Origin: an uncultured Pelagibacteraceae bacterium | Lineage (GTDB): Bacteria > Pseudomonadota > Alphaproteobacteria > Pelagibacterales > Pelagibacteraceae | NCBI GenBank assembly: GCA_902619675.1 | Contig: CACNFA010000001.1 | Coordinates: 1 to 64,000, forward strand | Length of the DNA stretch: 64,000 bases | Direction of reading: 5' to 3' | Notes under the pieces: model-generated | Told to the model about the DNA's origin: nothing | Seen by the model: the letters and a program-made list of their open reading frames with translations, nothing else | Databases searched by the model: none | Translations under genes and position numbers: made by a program | Part shown: positions 48,518 to 57,438 of the stretch, piece by piece | Numbering within the stretch: position 1 is the first letter of the stretch | How the letters are laid out: each line of letters opens with the position of its first letter

Positions 48518-48542
48518 AATTCCTACTCATTTAGTCAGGATT
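48518..48542 (-). promoter_or_regulatory. Type-1 IscR-binding site upstream of iscR-suf
   Basis: In the minus sense the 25-mer contains CCTGACTAAATGAGTAGG. It matches most positions of the E. coli type-1 IscR consensus as I recall it (SYYGACTRWWWYAGTCRG core), including the GACT...AGT half-sites and the AT-rich centre. It lies about 35-60 bp before the iscR ATG, where it would overlap the promoter -35 region. Negative autoregulation by holo-IscR follows by analogy. Confidence 0.65.
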
Positions 48543-48616
48543 AAAAAAAAATATTTGTCGCACAAAAACATGTTATAACTCAGTACTTTTTTTTTTAATA
48601 ATAATCATTATCAAGT

Positions 48617-49273
48617 ATGAAACCTAAAAGTTTAGAAATATTTATTCCAGGGCCTGCAGGAAGACTAGAAGCAAAATATTACAAAAATCCAAAGTTTGGT
48701 TCACCAGTGGCAATAGTATTACACCCTCACCCGCAATACGGTGGAACGATGAACAATCGTATAGTGCAACTTCTATACAATATTTTTGTAAACAATGGAT
48801 TTTCAGTTATAAAGGTAAACTTTAGAGGTGTTGGAAAAAGTGATGGAGTATTTGACAATGGACAAGGAGAATTATCAGATGCTGCGGCAGCTCTCGATTG
48901 GATAGAAAGACAAAATCTAGACTATAGCCAGTGCTGGGTTTCAGGTTTTTCTTTTGGATCATTAATTTGTATGCAATTAATAATGAGAAGACCGGAAGTA
49001 AATAATTTTATAGCCGTATCGCCTCAACCAAATGTTTATGATTTTTCTTTCTTAGCTCCTTGCCCGACATCTGGACAAGTCATTTACAGTGAAAATGATG
49101 AATTGGTTACTAATGAAAGTATAGTTGAACTTGATAATAGAATTAAAAATCAAAAAGGAATTGAAGTATTGTTTTCAAAGATAAAAAGCTCAAATCATTT
49201 TTTCAAAAATAAAGAAAATGAATTATCAAAAGAAATAGAAAAGTACATCAAAGACAAGACTTCTTTGATCTAA
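48617..49273 (+). CDS. Alpha/beta hydrolase (COG2945-like)
   Basis: The 218-residue protein is a compact alpha/beta hydrolase. It has the oxyanion-region HPHPQYGGTMNNRIV near residue 36, NFRGVGKSDG near 68, and the nucleophile elbow GFSFGS with Ser112. A late Asp is in YSENDEL and a His in SSNHFF, completing a plausible triad. Relatives are annotated as general esterases or dienelactone-hydrolase-like enzymes; the substrate is unknown. It is divergent from iscR and interlocks its stop with that of anmK. Confidence 0.85.
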   Translation: MKPKSLEIFIPGPAGRLEAKYYKNPKFGSPVAIVLHPHPQYGGTMNNRIVQLLYNIFVNNGFSVIKVNFRGVGKSDGVFDNGQGELSDAAAALDWIERQNLDYSQCWVSGFSFGSLICMQLIMRRPEVNNFIAVSPQPNVYDFSFLAPCPTSGQVIYSENDELVTNESIVELDNRIKNQKGIEVLFSKIKSSNHFFKNKENELSKEIEKYIKDKTSLI

Positions 49274-50385
49274 TTATCTACCACTTCTCCTCCTGTACAA
49301 GGTTTTTTACAATTGGTTGTGTTAGGAAATGTTATTGAGAGATTCTTTAATGCTCTTATTGCTAGATAAGCAAAAGCTTGTGACTCAACAAAATCTCCAT
49401 TGATGCCAAATTTGTCTATTGATTTTAAGCTAAATTTTGAAAAAAGATTCTTTTTAATTGCTTCAATTAAGACTTTATTTTTTCTTCCACCGCCACAAAT
49501 AAGAATTTCATTTAATTTTTTTTCTTTATTAAGTATTTTTGATAATGACTCTCCAATTATACTTGCAGTTAATTCTGTTAATGTGGTTGCTCCATCTTCA
49601 AGTGATAGTCCTCTTGAAAATGAGATATCAAAATCACTTGTGTCTAATGAAATCGATTCTTTATTTGCTCTATTGGAATAGAGTTCAATAGCTTGCTCAA
49701 AGATAATTTCATTTTTTTTTCCAATAGCGGCAAGTCTACCATCATTATCATATTTTTTGTTAGAGTTTGTTCTTACCCAATTATCTATCAAACAATTTCC
49801 TGGCCCTATATCTTTGCTTACAATCTCAGAAGTGCCCTCAGGTTTTCTTATGATTGATATATTTGTTATGCCACCAATATTCATAATACAAACAGGAAAT
49901 TTTGTATTAATTTTTCGAGACAGCAATTGATGAAATATTGGTGTTAATGGAGCTCCCTCTCCTCCATTTAAAATATCATTAGCTCGAAAGTTGAAAACTA
50001 TTTTCTTTTTTGTTAATTGAAAAAGTAATTTACCGTTACCTAATTGTCTCGAAATTTTCTCTTTAGAATTATGATAGATTGTTTGACCGTGGAATCCAAC
50101 AATATCGATGTTATCTGATTCAAATTCTTTTATTATTTTCGCATGGAATATAGTAATCTTTCTTTCCATATTTTTAAGTTGTTTTTCAAATTTTTTTAAG
50201 TCGCTTAGGTTTGAAATTTTTTCTTTTAAAAGGTGTAAGTTTTTATAAATTTCAGAATCGTACTCAAAATATTTATCTTTGATAACCTCAAATTGTTTAA
50301 TTCCATCGGAATATAGGATAGAAGCGTCAACACCGTCTCCCGATGTTCCGCTCATAAGGCCTAGAGATAGATATTTTTCCTGCAT
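49270..50385 (-). CDS. anmK: Anhydro-N-acetylmuramic acid kinase
   Basis: AnmK opens and phosphorylates 1,6-anhydro-MurNAc released during cell-wall turnover, giving MurNAc-6-phosphate. The 371-residue protein begins with LGLMSGTSGDGVDAS, the ATP phosphate-binding motif, and shows GFHGQTIYH, NIGGITNIS, the catalytic-Asp region DIGPGNCLIDNW and ICGGGRKN. The length matches the family. It is divergent from tyrS, with 57 bp between starts. Confidence 0.94.
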   Translation of the reverse strand: MQEKYLSLGLMSGTSGDGVDASILYSDGIKQFEVIKDKYFEYDSEIYKNLHLLKEKISNLSDLKKFEKQLKNMERKITIFHAKIIKEFESDNIDIVGFHGQTIYHNSKEKISRQLGNGKLLFQLTKKKIVFNFRANDILNGGEGAPLTPIFHQLLSRKINTKFPVCIMNIGGITNISIIRKPEGTSEIVSKDIGPGNCLIDNWVRTNSNKKYDNDGRLAAIGKKNEIIFEQAIELYSNRANKESISLDTSDFDISFSRGLSLEDGATTLTELTASIIGESLSKILNKEKKLNEILICGGGRKNKVLIEAIKKNLFSKFSLKSIDKFGINGDFVESQAFAYLAIRALKNLSITFPNTTNCKKPCTGGEVVDN

Positions 50386-50414
50386 ATTTTTTTATTTATT
50401 TATAACAATTTTCG

Positions 50415-50420
50415 TATAAT
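50415..50420 (+). promoter_or_regulatory. Candidate -10 element of tyrS
   Basis: TATAAT occurs 22 bp before the tyrS ATG, inside a 57-bp divergent spacer that must serve both tyrS and anmK. No good -35 hexamer is seen at the usual distance. The spacer also contains TTATAA-like boxes on the other strand that could serve anmK. Confidence 0.4.
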
Positions 50421-50442
50421 AGTAGTTATAACTTTTTGTACT

Positions 50443-51681
50443 ATGAAAAATAAATTTTTAGCTGAGATGCAGTCCCGTGGATATCTGCATCAATGTACAA
50501 ATTTAGCTAAACTTAGTGAAATTTGTGATAAAAAATCAATTTTAGGTTACATAGGATTTGATTGCACTGCAAGTAGTCTGCATGTTGGTAGTTTGATGCA
50601 AATAATGATCTTACGTTTAATGCAGAGACATGGACATAGGCCAATAGTACTTCTTGGAGGTGGTACAACATTAATAGGAGACCCATCAGGAAAAGATTCA
50701 ACTAGAAAAATATTAAAAAAAGAGGAAATAAAAAAAAACATTAAAAGTATAAAAAAAGTTTTTGATAAAATCTTAGATAATTCAAGCAATAAAACAAAAC
50801 CTATATATGTTGATAACGCCAAGTGGCTAGCAAAATTAAATTATATTCAATTCTTAAGGGATGTTGGAATGCATTTTACAATTAATAAAATGCTTACATT
50901 TGATAGTGTAAAATTAAGATTAGAAAGAGAACAATCACTCAGTTATATGGAGTTTAATTATATGATTTTACAGGCTTATGACTTTTATCAGTTATATAAA
51001 AAAAATAATTGTATTTTACAAATTGGTGGGTCTGATCAGTGGGGCAATATAATTAACGGTGTTGAATTAATTAGACGAATAATGCAAAAAGAGTCTTTTG
51101 GCTTAACTTCACCATTAATAACATTGGCCTCAGGTGCCAAAATGGGAAAAACTGAAAAAGGTGCAATTTGGCTTAATGAAAATTTATTTTCTCCATATGA
51201 TTATTGGCAGTTTTGGAGAAATACTGACGATAGAGATGTTAAAAGATTTTTAAATTTTTTTACTGAATTAGATACGAATAAAATAATTGATCTTTGTCAC
51301 AAAGAAAAAAATATTAACAATCTAAAAATTTTATTAGCTAATGAAGCTACAAAAATTCTTCATGGGGAAACTGCCGCAAAAAAAGCAGAACAGACGGCTT
51401 TGGAAACATTTGAGGGAAAAGGTGTTGGATCTAATCTTCCTGAAATTAAAATTAAATCAATTATTTTAAAAAATGGTATCAGTCTATTAGAGTTTTTATC
51501 TACTAATAAGATTATGTCGTCAAAAAGTGAGGCACGAAGAGCGATAGCTAATAAAGGTTTAAAGATAAATAATATTTTGATTAATGATGAAAAAAAAATT
51601 TTATATATAACAGATTTTAAAGAAAAGATTTTTAAAGTTTCGCACGGAAAAAAAAAGCATTATATAATTAAAATTATTTAA
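50443..51681 (+). CDS. tyrS: Tyrosyl-tRNA synthetase
   Basis: TyrS charges tRNA-Tyr. The 412-residue class I synthetase has GFDCTASSLHVGS, with the HIGH-like HVGS at residues 47-50. It also has QIGGSDQWGNI and KMGKT near 233-237 in place of KMSKS. A C-terminal S4 RNA-binding domain extends from about residue 345 (LLEFLSTNKIMSSKSEARRAI). It resembles the bacterial TyrRS type common in proteobacteria. Its last 8 bp overlap the convergent AsmA-like gene. Confidence 0.95.
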   Translation: MKNKFLAEMQSRGYLHQCTNLAKLSEICDKKSILGYIGFDCTASSLHVGSLMQIMILRLMQRHGHRPIVLLGGGTTLIGDPSGKDSTRKILKKEEIKKNIKSIKKVFDKILDNSSNKTKPIYVDNAKWLAKLNYIQFLRDVGMHFTINKMLTFDSVKLRLEREQSLSYMEFNYMILQAYDFYQLYKKNNCILQIGGSDQWGNIINGVELIRRIMQKESFGLTSPLITLASGAKMGKTEKGAIWLNENLFSPYDYWQFWRNTDDRDVKRFLNFFTELDTNKIIDLCHKEKNINNLKILLANEATKILHGETAAKKAEQTALETFEGKGVGSNLPEIKIKSIILKNGISLLEFLSTNKIMSSKSEARRAIANKGLKINNILINDEKKILYITDFKEKIFKVSHGKKKHYIIKII

Positions 51682-53854
51682 TATTTTTTTTTCTATCAAC
51701 AATTTTTTGTATAAATCTTGGAGTAATTGTTCTGATTGGATTAATAGTAGTTTTAATTTCACCTGGAGGACCCTTCATTTTGAAACTTATACCAAAAAGC
51801 CCTTCACCTACTTCTTTAGGAATTACAATTTCTCCAATTACAGGTATTTTAGAAATCATTTTATTTAAAGTTTTTGCTGGTACCAGGGTTCCCCTCAGGC
51901 TTGTAACATTTTTATCTTGATAACCATCCATTAATACAGAAATACTTGGTCCTAAAGCAAGTATCTCATTTAGTTTTAAAACATCGCCATTTTTTTCCAT
52001 AGTTATATCTAATACCTCAAAAGATATTCCTTCACCTTCGGCTAAGTCAGCCAAACCACCAAGATCGGCAAGAGACAAAAGCTTGACCATGCCAGGAGCA
52101 TTAATAACTTTAAAATTTTCAATTTTAAGTTTTGAGCTTGATGAGTTTTTATCAATAATAGATGAATATAATAATTTACCTCCGGTCAAACCTTTAAAAA
52201 ATTTGAACTCTGATAACAGAGGTTTTGTAATATCAGAGTAAATTTCCAAATATTTTTTCTTGTTTTCCTTATCATTTTTCATCGTTACATCTAAAAAATT
52301 ATTATTTCCAAAATCGCCTTTTGAAGAAATTTTTGAAAATTTTCCAGCTGTAATTGTTCCAATTAATTTAAAATTTTTTAATTTTTCTGATAAAGGGATA
52401 ATAATATTTGAAAGCTCAATCACTATTTCTTTGTTAATATTTAAATATCTATCTTCTTCATTAGTTTCATTAAAGATCTTTGGTAAATTGCTAGCGTCAA
52501 ACTGATTTCCTTTTATTTTTATATTCTTTCCATAACTTATTAAGAAATCATTATTTTTTAAGTCGTTTTTATAAGTTTTTACTAGAATTTTATCTAATGA
52601 TAAAAATTTATCTCTATTTAATTTAAGGCCTTCTATTGATATTTTGTTTTTACCTTCTGTAAATATAATTTTTTTTATTGAATAGTCGTTTTTTCTCTTA
52701 TTCAGATCGACAGAGATATTTGCAATTTTGTCCTCTTCTTTTTTATAATTAATAAAATTAAGATTTAATAATTTATCATAATCTACATCTATAAGAAAAT
52801 TACTTGAATCTTTTTTAATCACATTTTCAAAATTTATATTTAAAAATTTATCATCATTTATTGAATATTTTCCAGAAAAATTGGTGTTTCGTTTATTTGG
52901 ATCAATTTGAATTTTAATTGATGTATCTACAAGTGATAATTTAGACATTTGATTTTCTAAAAACTTTATTTCAATAGGATTTGATCTTTCTAATACTGCT
53001 TTTAAAATTTTCCCATTAACTTTATAGTCATAATTCATGACTTTATAAGTTTTATCAAATTGTAGTGACAAATTATTATTTAGTTCTGCGTTTAAATTCT
53101 TAAGATATTTTGCGTATTTGATATCATTTAGAAAATCTATTTTTTCAAGGTTATTGTCGAATTTGAGTATCGTTTTAAAATTTGACTGAAGATTTAATAC
53201 TGGAGATAATTTTAATTTAAGGTCTCCTTCTTTAATTTGTAAAAATTTAGACTCTCCAGAAAAATTTTTAATCAGAATATCAGATTTATCAGCAAAAAAA
53301 CTAAAATCTGTTTTTTCTAGTTTTAAATCCTTTGTAATTTTCGTTTTAAGGTCATTTGCAGATCCTCTGGCAATAAAATCTTTAAATTTGTTTTTATTAT
53401 CAAAATATAAATCCACATCTAGTAGTAAATGTCCCTGAACAATTTTATTGTTTATAAAACTTGTTAAATTTGAAGGTTTAAAGGCAATAGATAATTTTTT
53501 TAATTGTTTAACATCTATTTTATCTAACGATATATTTATTTTTTTAATTGATGGTTCAGATTTAATTAATGATAAAATATCGATATAAACTTTAATATTT
53601 TTTGAAGGAAATAAAATATTTCGATATTTAATTTTAGGATCGATTGTTTCTAAAAATAGACTTATATCCTTTACATCAAGTTTAAATTTTATGGTAGTAA
53701 ACTTTAAATTAATGTCATTATTGTTTTGACTTATTTTTTGGGAAATAAAATTATTAAATCTAGTTGTCTCAATTCCAAAAGTTGAAATAAAAAAAATAAA
53801 TAAAATTAAAGAAGCAATAATAATAAAAATAAATATCGAAAAAGCTTTTCTCAT
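51674..53854 (-). CDS. AsmA-like / DUF3971-type envelope protein
   Basis: The 726-residue protein starts with one N-terminal membrane anchor (about residues 5-28). A long beta-rich, Lys/Asn-rich extracytoplasmic region follows. The C-terminal part from about residue 560 shows the AsmA-like pattern (LKIENFKVINAPGMVKLLSLADLGGLADLAEGEG, read in parts, then ALGPSISVLMDGYQD and RGTLVPAKTLN). Such proteins belong to the repeating-beta-groove family thought to carry lipids across the periplasm. That role is inferred here. It overlaps the prfB stop by 1 bp. Confidence 0.8.
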   Translation of the reverse strand: MRKAFSIFIFIIIASLILFIFFISTFGIETTRFNNFISQKISQNNNDINLKFTTIKFKLDVKDISLFLETIDPKIKYRNILFPSKNIKVYIDILSLIKSEPSIKKINISLDKIDVKQLKKLSIAFKPSNLTSFINNKIVQGHLLLDVDLYFDNKNKFKDFIARGSANDLKTKITKDLKLEKTDFSFFADKSDILIKNFSGESKFLQIKEGDLKLKLSPVLNLQSNFKTILKFDNNLEKIDFLNDIKYAKYLKNLNAELNNNLSLQFDKTYKVMNYDYKVNGKILKAVLERSNPIEIKFLENQMSKLSLVDTSIKIQIDPNKRNTNFSGKYSINDDKFLNINFENVIKKDSSNFLIDVDYDKLLNLNFINYKKEEDKIANISVDLNKRKNDYSIKKIIFTEGKNKISIEGLKLNRDKFLSLDKILVKTYKNDLKNNDFLISYGKNIKIKGNQFDASNLPKIFNETNEEDRYLNINKEIVIELSNIIIPLSEKLKNFKLIGTITAGKFSKISSKGDFGNNNFLDVTMKNDKENKKKYLEIYSDITKPLLSEFKFFKGLTGGKLLYSSIIDKNSSSSKLKIENFKVINAPGMVKLLSLADLGGLADLAEGEGISFEVLDITMEKNGDVLKLNEILALGPSISVLMDGYQDKNVTSLRGTLVPAKTLNKMISKIPVIGEIVIPKEVGEGLFGISFKMKGPPGEIKTTINPIRTITPRFIQKIVDRKKNIK

Positions 53855-54943
53855 TATTTTATTTTAATCCCTTCCTCTATAAATTGATCAATATTACCGT
53901 CTAAAACACTGTTAGGATTTGTACTTTCAACTTTATTTCTTAAATCTTTTACAAGTTGATACGGTTGAAGAATGTAAGACCTGATTTGATGCCCCCAGCC
54001 AATATCTGTTTTATTATTTAATTCTTTTTGATTTTCTTCCTCTCTTTTTTGTGTTTCATGCTCAAATAACCTAGCCTTTAACATTTTAAAACACGTCTCT
54101 TTGTTTTTATGTTGTGATCTTTCATTTTGACATTGCACAACAATTTTTGTGGGTAAATGTGTAATTCTAACGGCGCTATCGGTCGTATTAACATGTTGGC
54201 CACCTGCACCACTTGATCTATAAGTATCGATTCTTAGATCTTTCTCATCAATTTTAATATTAATGTCTTCCTCTATTGCAGGATAAACCCAAACACTTGC
54301 AAAACTGGTGTGTCTTCTTGCTCCGCTATCAAAGGGTGATATCCTTACTAATCTGTGTACGCCTGACTCAGATCTTAATAAACCATATAAATATTCGCCA
54401 TCAACTTTAATTGTTGATGATTTAATGCCAGCCTCATCTCCTTTATGCTCACTTATAATTTGATACTTAAAATTTTTTTTATCAAACCACTTTAAATACA
54501 TGCGTCTTAGCATATCCGCCCAATCTTGGCTTTCGGTACCTCCTGCTCCAGCATGTATTTCTAGGTAAATATTTAGATCATCATTTTCACCAGATAAAAA
54601 ACAATTAATTTCTTGTTTTTTTATTTGTTTGTACACCTCATTAATTTTTAATACGCAATCCTCGATAATTTCTTCATTTTTCTCTTGCGAAGCTAAATTG
54701 AACAGTTCTTTAATATTGTTTATTTCCTTAATATGACCTTGATAAGAATTTAAAATTTCATCAAAAATATTTTTTTGTTTTATAGTCTTTTTAGCAATAT
54801 TTTTATCTTTCCAAAAATTTTCTTGAAGGAGAGTTTTTTCTAAATCTCTTACTTTTGACTCAATTTTATTTTTTTCAAAGATACCCCCTTACACTTTGAA
54901 GGGTCTTTTCTGTGTTCGCTAGTATTGTTTCAAAATTTTGCAT
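53854..54943 (-). CDS. prfB: Peptide chain release factor 2 with programmed +1 frameshift
   Basis: RF2 terminates at UGA and UAA. Translation starts at 54943 and reads 22 codons to CTT, meets TGA (54877-54875), and resumes in the +1 frame to 53854. The product is 362 residues, close to E. coli RF2 (365). The shifted frame carries the stop-codon-reading SPF tripeptide in VRISPFDSG and the catalytic GGQ in SSGAGGQHVN. Its ATG shares one base with the mrcA stop codon (TAATG). The window is not a broken gene; the shift site has all classical parts. Confidence 0.95.
54874..54889 (-). promoter_or_regulatory. Programmed +1 frameshift site of prfB
   Basis: In the sense strand the sequence is AGG GGG TAT CTT TGA A. 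An internal Shine-Dalgarno-like AGGGGG is spaced three bases before the slippery CTT, followed by the in-frame UGA. This is the same core as the well-studied E. coli prfB site. When RF2 is scarce the ribosome slips +1 at CTT and completes the protein, giving autoregulation. Confidence 0.93.
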
Positions 54944-57294
54944 TAGTAAAATTGTCTAAACTTTATAAGAGTATCACGATCATTTATTGAAATTAAATCA
55001 TTATTATCAATATTGTTAATATCTTTAATCTTTAATGACTCAATAATTGTATTTTTTTCGCCTGGTAGTGACTTTAAGCCAGTATCGTAATTAATTGAGG
55101 TTAAGTATAAGTTTTGTGGTATCTGGAAATCTTTGAAATCTTCCTTAAATAGGGCATTTTCTAAAAAATCTTTAAAAATAGGTAGAGCAGCTTTTGATCC
55201 TGTTTCAAACTTCCCAAGCGTTTTTGGATTATCAAAACCAATATAAACACCTACAACAAGATTAGAGGAGAAACCTATAAACCAAGCGTCGAAATTATTA
55301 TTTGTTGTCCCTGTTTTACCCGCTAGAGGAACCCTTAAAGATTTTAATTTTTTAGCAGTTCCTCTTTCTACAGCCCCACTTAAAATTGAGGTGATTTGAT
55401 AAGCTGTTTCCTCGCTTATAATTTGTTTGTTTGTATTTTTGATTTTAGGGTATTCAGAGGATTTATTTATAAACTTATCACACCCAATACATTCTCTATT
55501 TCTAATTTGAAAAATTGTTTTACCTCTTCTATCTTGAATTCTCGAAATTAAATTTGGATGAATTTTTTTTCCCCCATTTACAAAAGTGGCATAAGCAGAT
55601 GTTAAATTTAATAAAGTTGTTTCTGCCGCACCAAGGGAAACAGATAGCAACTCTGGTATCTCTTCATAAATTTCAAGACTTTTAGACAATTCTAAGATTT
55701 TTTTTAAACCTAAAATTTTTGCAATTCTTATAGTCATTAGATTTCTAGAATATTCTATTCCTTTTCTCAAAGTAGAAGGTCCATAAAATTTTTTACCATA
55801 ATTTTCGGGTTTCCAATTTTTTAGCCCCACACCTTGACTTTCAACGAATGGGGCATCCAAAATTATTGAGTTTGGTGAAAAACCATTTTCTAAAGCAGCT
55901 GCGTAAACTATTGGTTTAAAAGCAGAACCTGGCTGTCTATTAGCTTGCGTAACTCGATTAAATTCACTTGATTTAAAATTAAAACCACCAACTAAAGCTT
56001 TTACATCTCCAGTGTAGGGCTCAATTACAACAATACCACCATTTACTTTTGGATATTGTTTAATATCCCAAAGATTATTTTCATTTTTAACGAAAATGAC
56101 ATCTCCTATTTTATGTTTATCAGGTAACAATTTTTTTTTGGGAATGGTCCATTTAGCCTTTTGAAACTCAATGATACCTTTTTTATCTGTATCTAAAATC
56201 TTAAAAAAAATTCTTTTATCCTCCAAGCCTATAATCTCTGCAAATTCCCATTTTAAAGTTGGATCTAACTTAAATTTTTTTATTTTATCCTTCCACTTCT
56301 TATCATTAATTTTATTTGTAATTGCGCCTCTCCAACCATGCCTTCGATCATAATTTTCTATACCTTTTCTCAAAGATTTCAGAGCTTGAATCTGATAATT
56401 AATGTTTAATGGAGTTTTAATGCTTAATCCTTGAGAGTAAAGTTTTTCATAACCATAGTTTTCATTTACTGATCTTCTTACTTCCTCAGTATAAGAGTTA
56501 GCCTCATTAACTATCTCGATTACTCTTTTTTTTAAATTTAATTTAGAACTTTTAAGAGTTTTAAACTCTTTTTTTGAGATGAAATTGTTTTCTTGTAGAT
56601 TTTGTAGAACTAGATCTCTTCTAAATTTTGCTATCTCAGGATGCTTATAAGGGTTATATTTACTAGGAGCTTTTGGTAAAGCTGCTAACAAAGCTGCATC
56701 TTGATATTTTAGCTCTTTAATAGATTTGTCAAAATATTCTAAACTTGCTGCTGCAATTCCATAAGTACCTTGACCAAGATAAATTTGATTTAGATAAAGT
56801 TCTAAGATTCTTTCTTTGGTGTAAGCTCGTTCAATTCTAAACGCTAAAATAGCTTCTTTGATTTTTCTTTTAATAGAAACCTCATTTGTTAAAAGAAAAT
56901 TCTTAGCTACTTGTTGCGTAATTGTTGACGCACCTTCAAGTCTTTTATCAGAGTAGATGTTCTTAATATTATTTATTATCGCCCTTAGAATACCCTTTGC
57001 ATCAACGCCTGGATGAGCGAAAAAATTTTTATCCTCAGCAGAGAGGAAGGAATTTACAACAATTTCTGGTATTGACTCGTATGGCACAAATAACCTTTTT
57101 TGAATCGCGTACTCAGCTATTAGTTTACCATTATCTGAGTAAACTCTACTTGATATGGGAGGCTGATAATTAGATAGTTTTTTATAATCTGGCAGTCCAA
57201 TTGAAAAATACCAGAATGTCGAAAGTAAGAAAAATACGGTTACTACAAAAAATACAATTAAAAATTTTATCGAAAAATTGAGAAATTTAATCAT
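54943..57294 (-). CDS. mrcA: Class A penicillin-binding protein 1A
   Basis: This enzyme polymerises and crosslinks peptidoglycan. The 783-residue protein has an N-terminal membrane anchor and a GT51 glycosyltransferase domain (EDKNFFAHPGVDAKGI with the catalytic Glu, then GASTITQQVAKNF). The transpeptidase domain has the catalytic Ser in RQPGSAFKPIVYA (SxxK), SRN in EYSRNLMT, and KTGTTNN. A linker domain of about 150 residues lies between. The length is typical of PBP1a. It heads a mrcA-prfB-asmA run and is divergent from rne. Confidence 0.95.
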   Translation of the reverse strand: MIKFLNFSIKFLIVFFVVTVFFLLSTFWYFSIGLPDYKKLSNYQPPISSRVYSDNGKLIAEYAIQKRLFVPYESIPEIVVNSFLSAEDKNFFAHPGVDAKGILRAIINNIKNIYSDKRLEGASTITQQVAKNFLLTNEVSIKRKIKEAILAFRIERAYTKERILELYLNQIYLGQGTYGIAAASLEYFDKSIKELKYQDAALLAALPKAPSKYNPYKHPEIAKFRRDLVLQNLQENNFISKKEFKTLKSSKLNLKKRVIEIVNEANSYTEEVRRSVNENYGYEKLYSQGLSIKTPLNINYQIQALKSLRKGIENYDRRHGWRGAITNKINDKKWKDKIKKFKLDPTLKWEFAEIIGLEDKRIFFKILDTDKKGIIEFQKAKWTIPKKKLLPDKHKIGDVIFVKNENNLWDIKQYPKVNGGIVVIEPYTGDVKALVGGFNFKSSEFNRVTQANRQPGSAFKPIVYAAALENGFSPNSIILDAPFVESQGVGLKNWKPENYGKKFYGPSTLRKGIEYSRNLMTIRIAKILGLKKILELSKSLEIYEEIPELLSVSLGAAETTLLNLTSAYATFVNGGKKIHPNLISRIQDRRGKTIFQIRNRECIGCDKFINKSSEYPKIKNTNKQIISEETAYQITSILSGAVERGTAKKLKSLRVPLAGKTGTTNNNFDAWFIGFSSNLVVGVYIGFDNPKTLGKFETGSKAALPIFKDFLENALFKEDFKDFQIPQNLYLTSINYDTGLKSLPGEKNTIIESLKIKDINNIDNNDLISINDRDTLIKFRQFY

Positions 57295-57371
57295 TTTGAC
57301 TAATTATTAATAATAAATTTGACTTTCTTGAGGCATTAAAATTTAAATATGTGTATTTATTGATAAAATCG

Positions 57372-57377
57372 TATAAA
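57372..57377 (+). promoter_or_regulatory. Candidate -10 element before rne
   Basis: TATAAA (in GTATAAAATAAAAC) lies about 60 bp upstream of the rne ATG within the 144-bp mrcA/rne divergent spacer. A TTGACT at 57319-57324 is too far away to be its -35, but with an AT-rich hexamer near 57342 it could form a second promoter. An AAGGA about 11 nt before the rne ATG is a weak ribosome-binding site. Confidence 0.3.
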
Positions 57378-57438
57378 ATAAAACTATGTCAAATTTAAAA
57401 TTATCAGAATTCACAAAATCAAAAGGATTTCAATTAAA

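Noticed and set aside
54637-54943. prfB as a broken or shortened gene starting at 54636
   Set aside because: The upstream 22 codons plus a classical +1 shift site give a full-length RF2; this is programmed, not damage.
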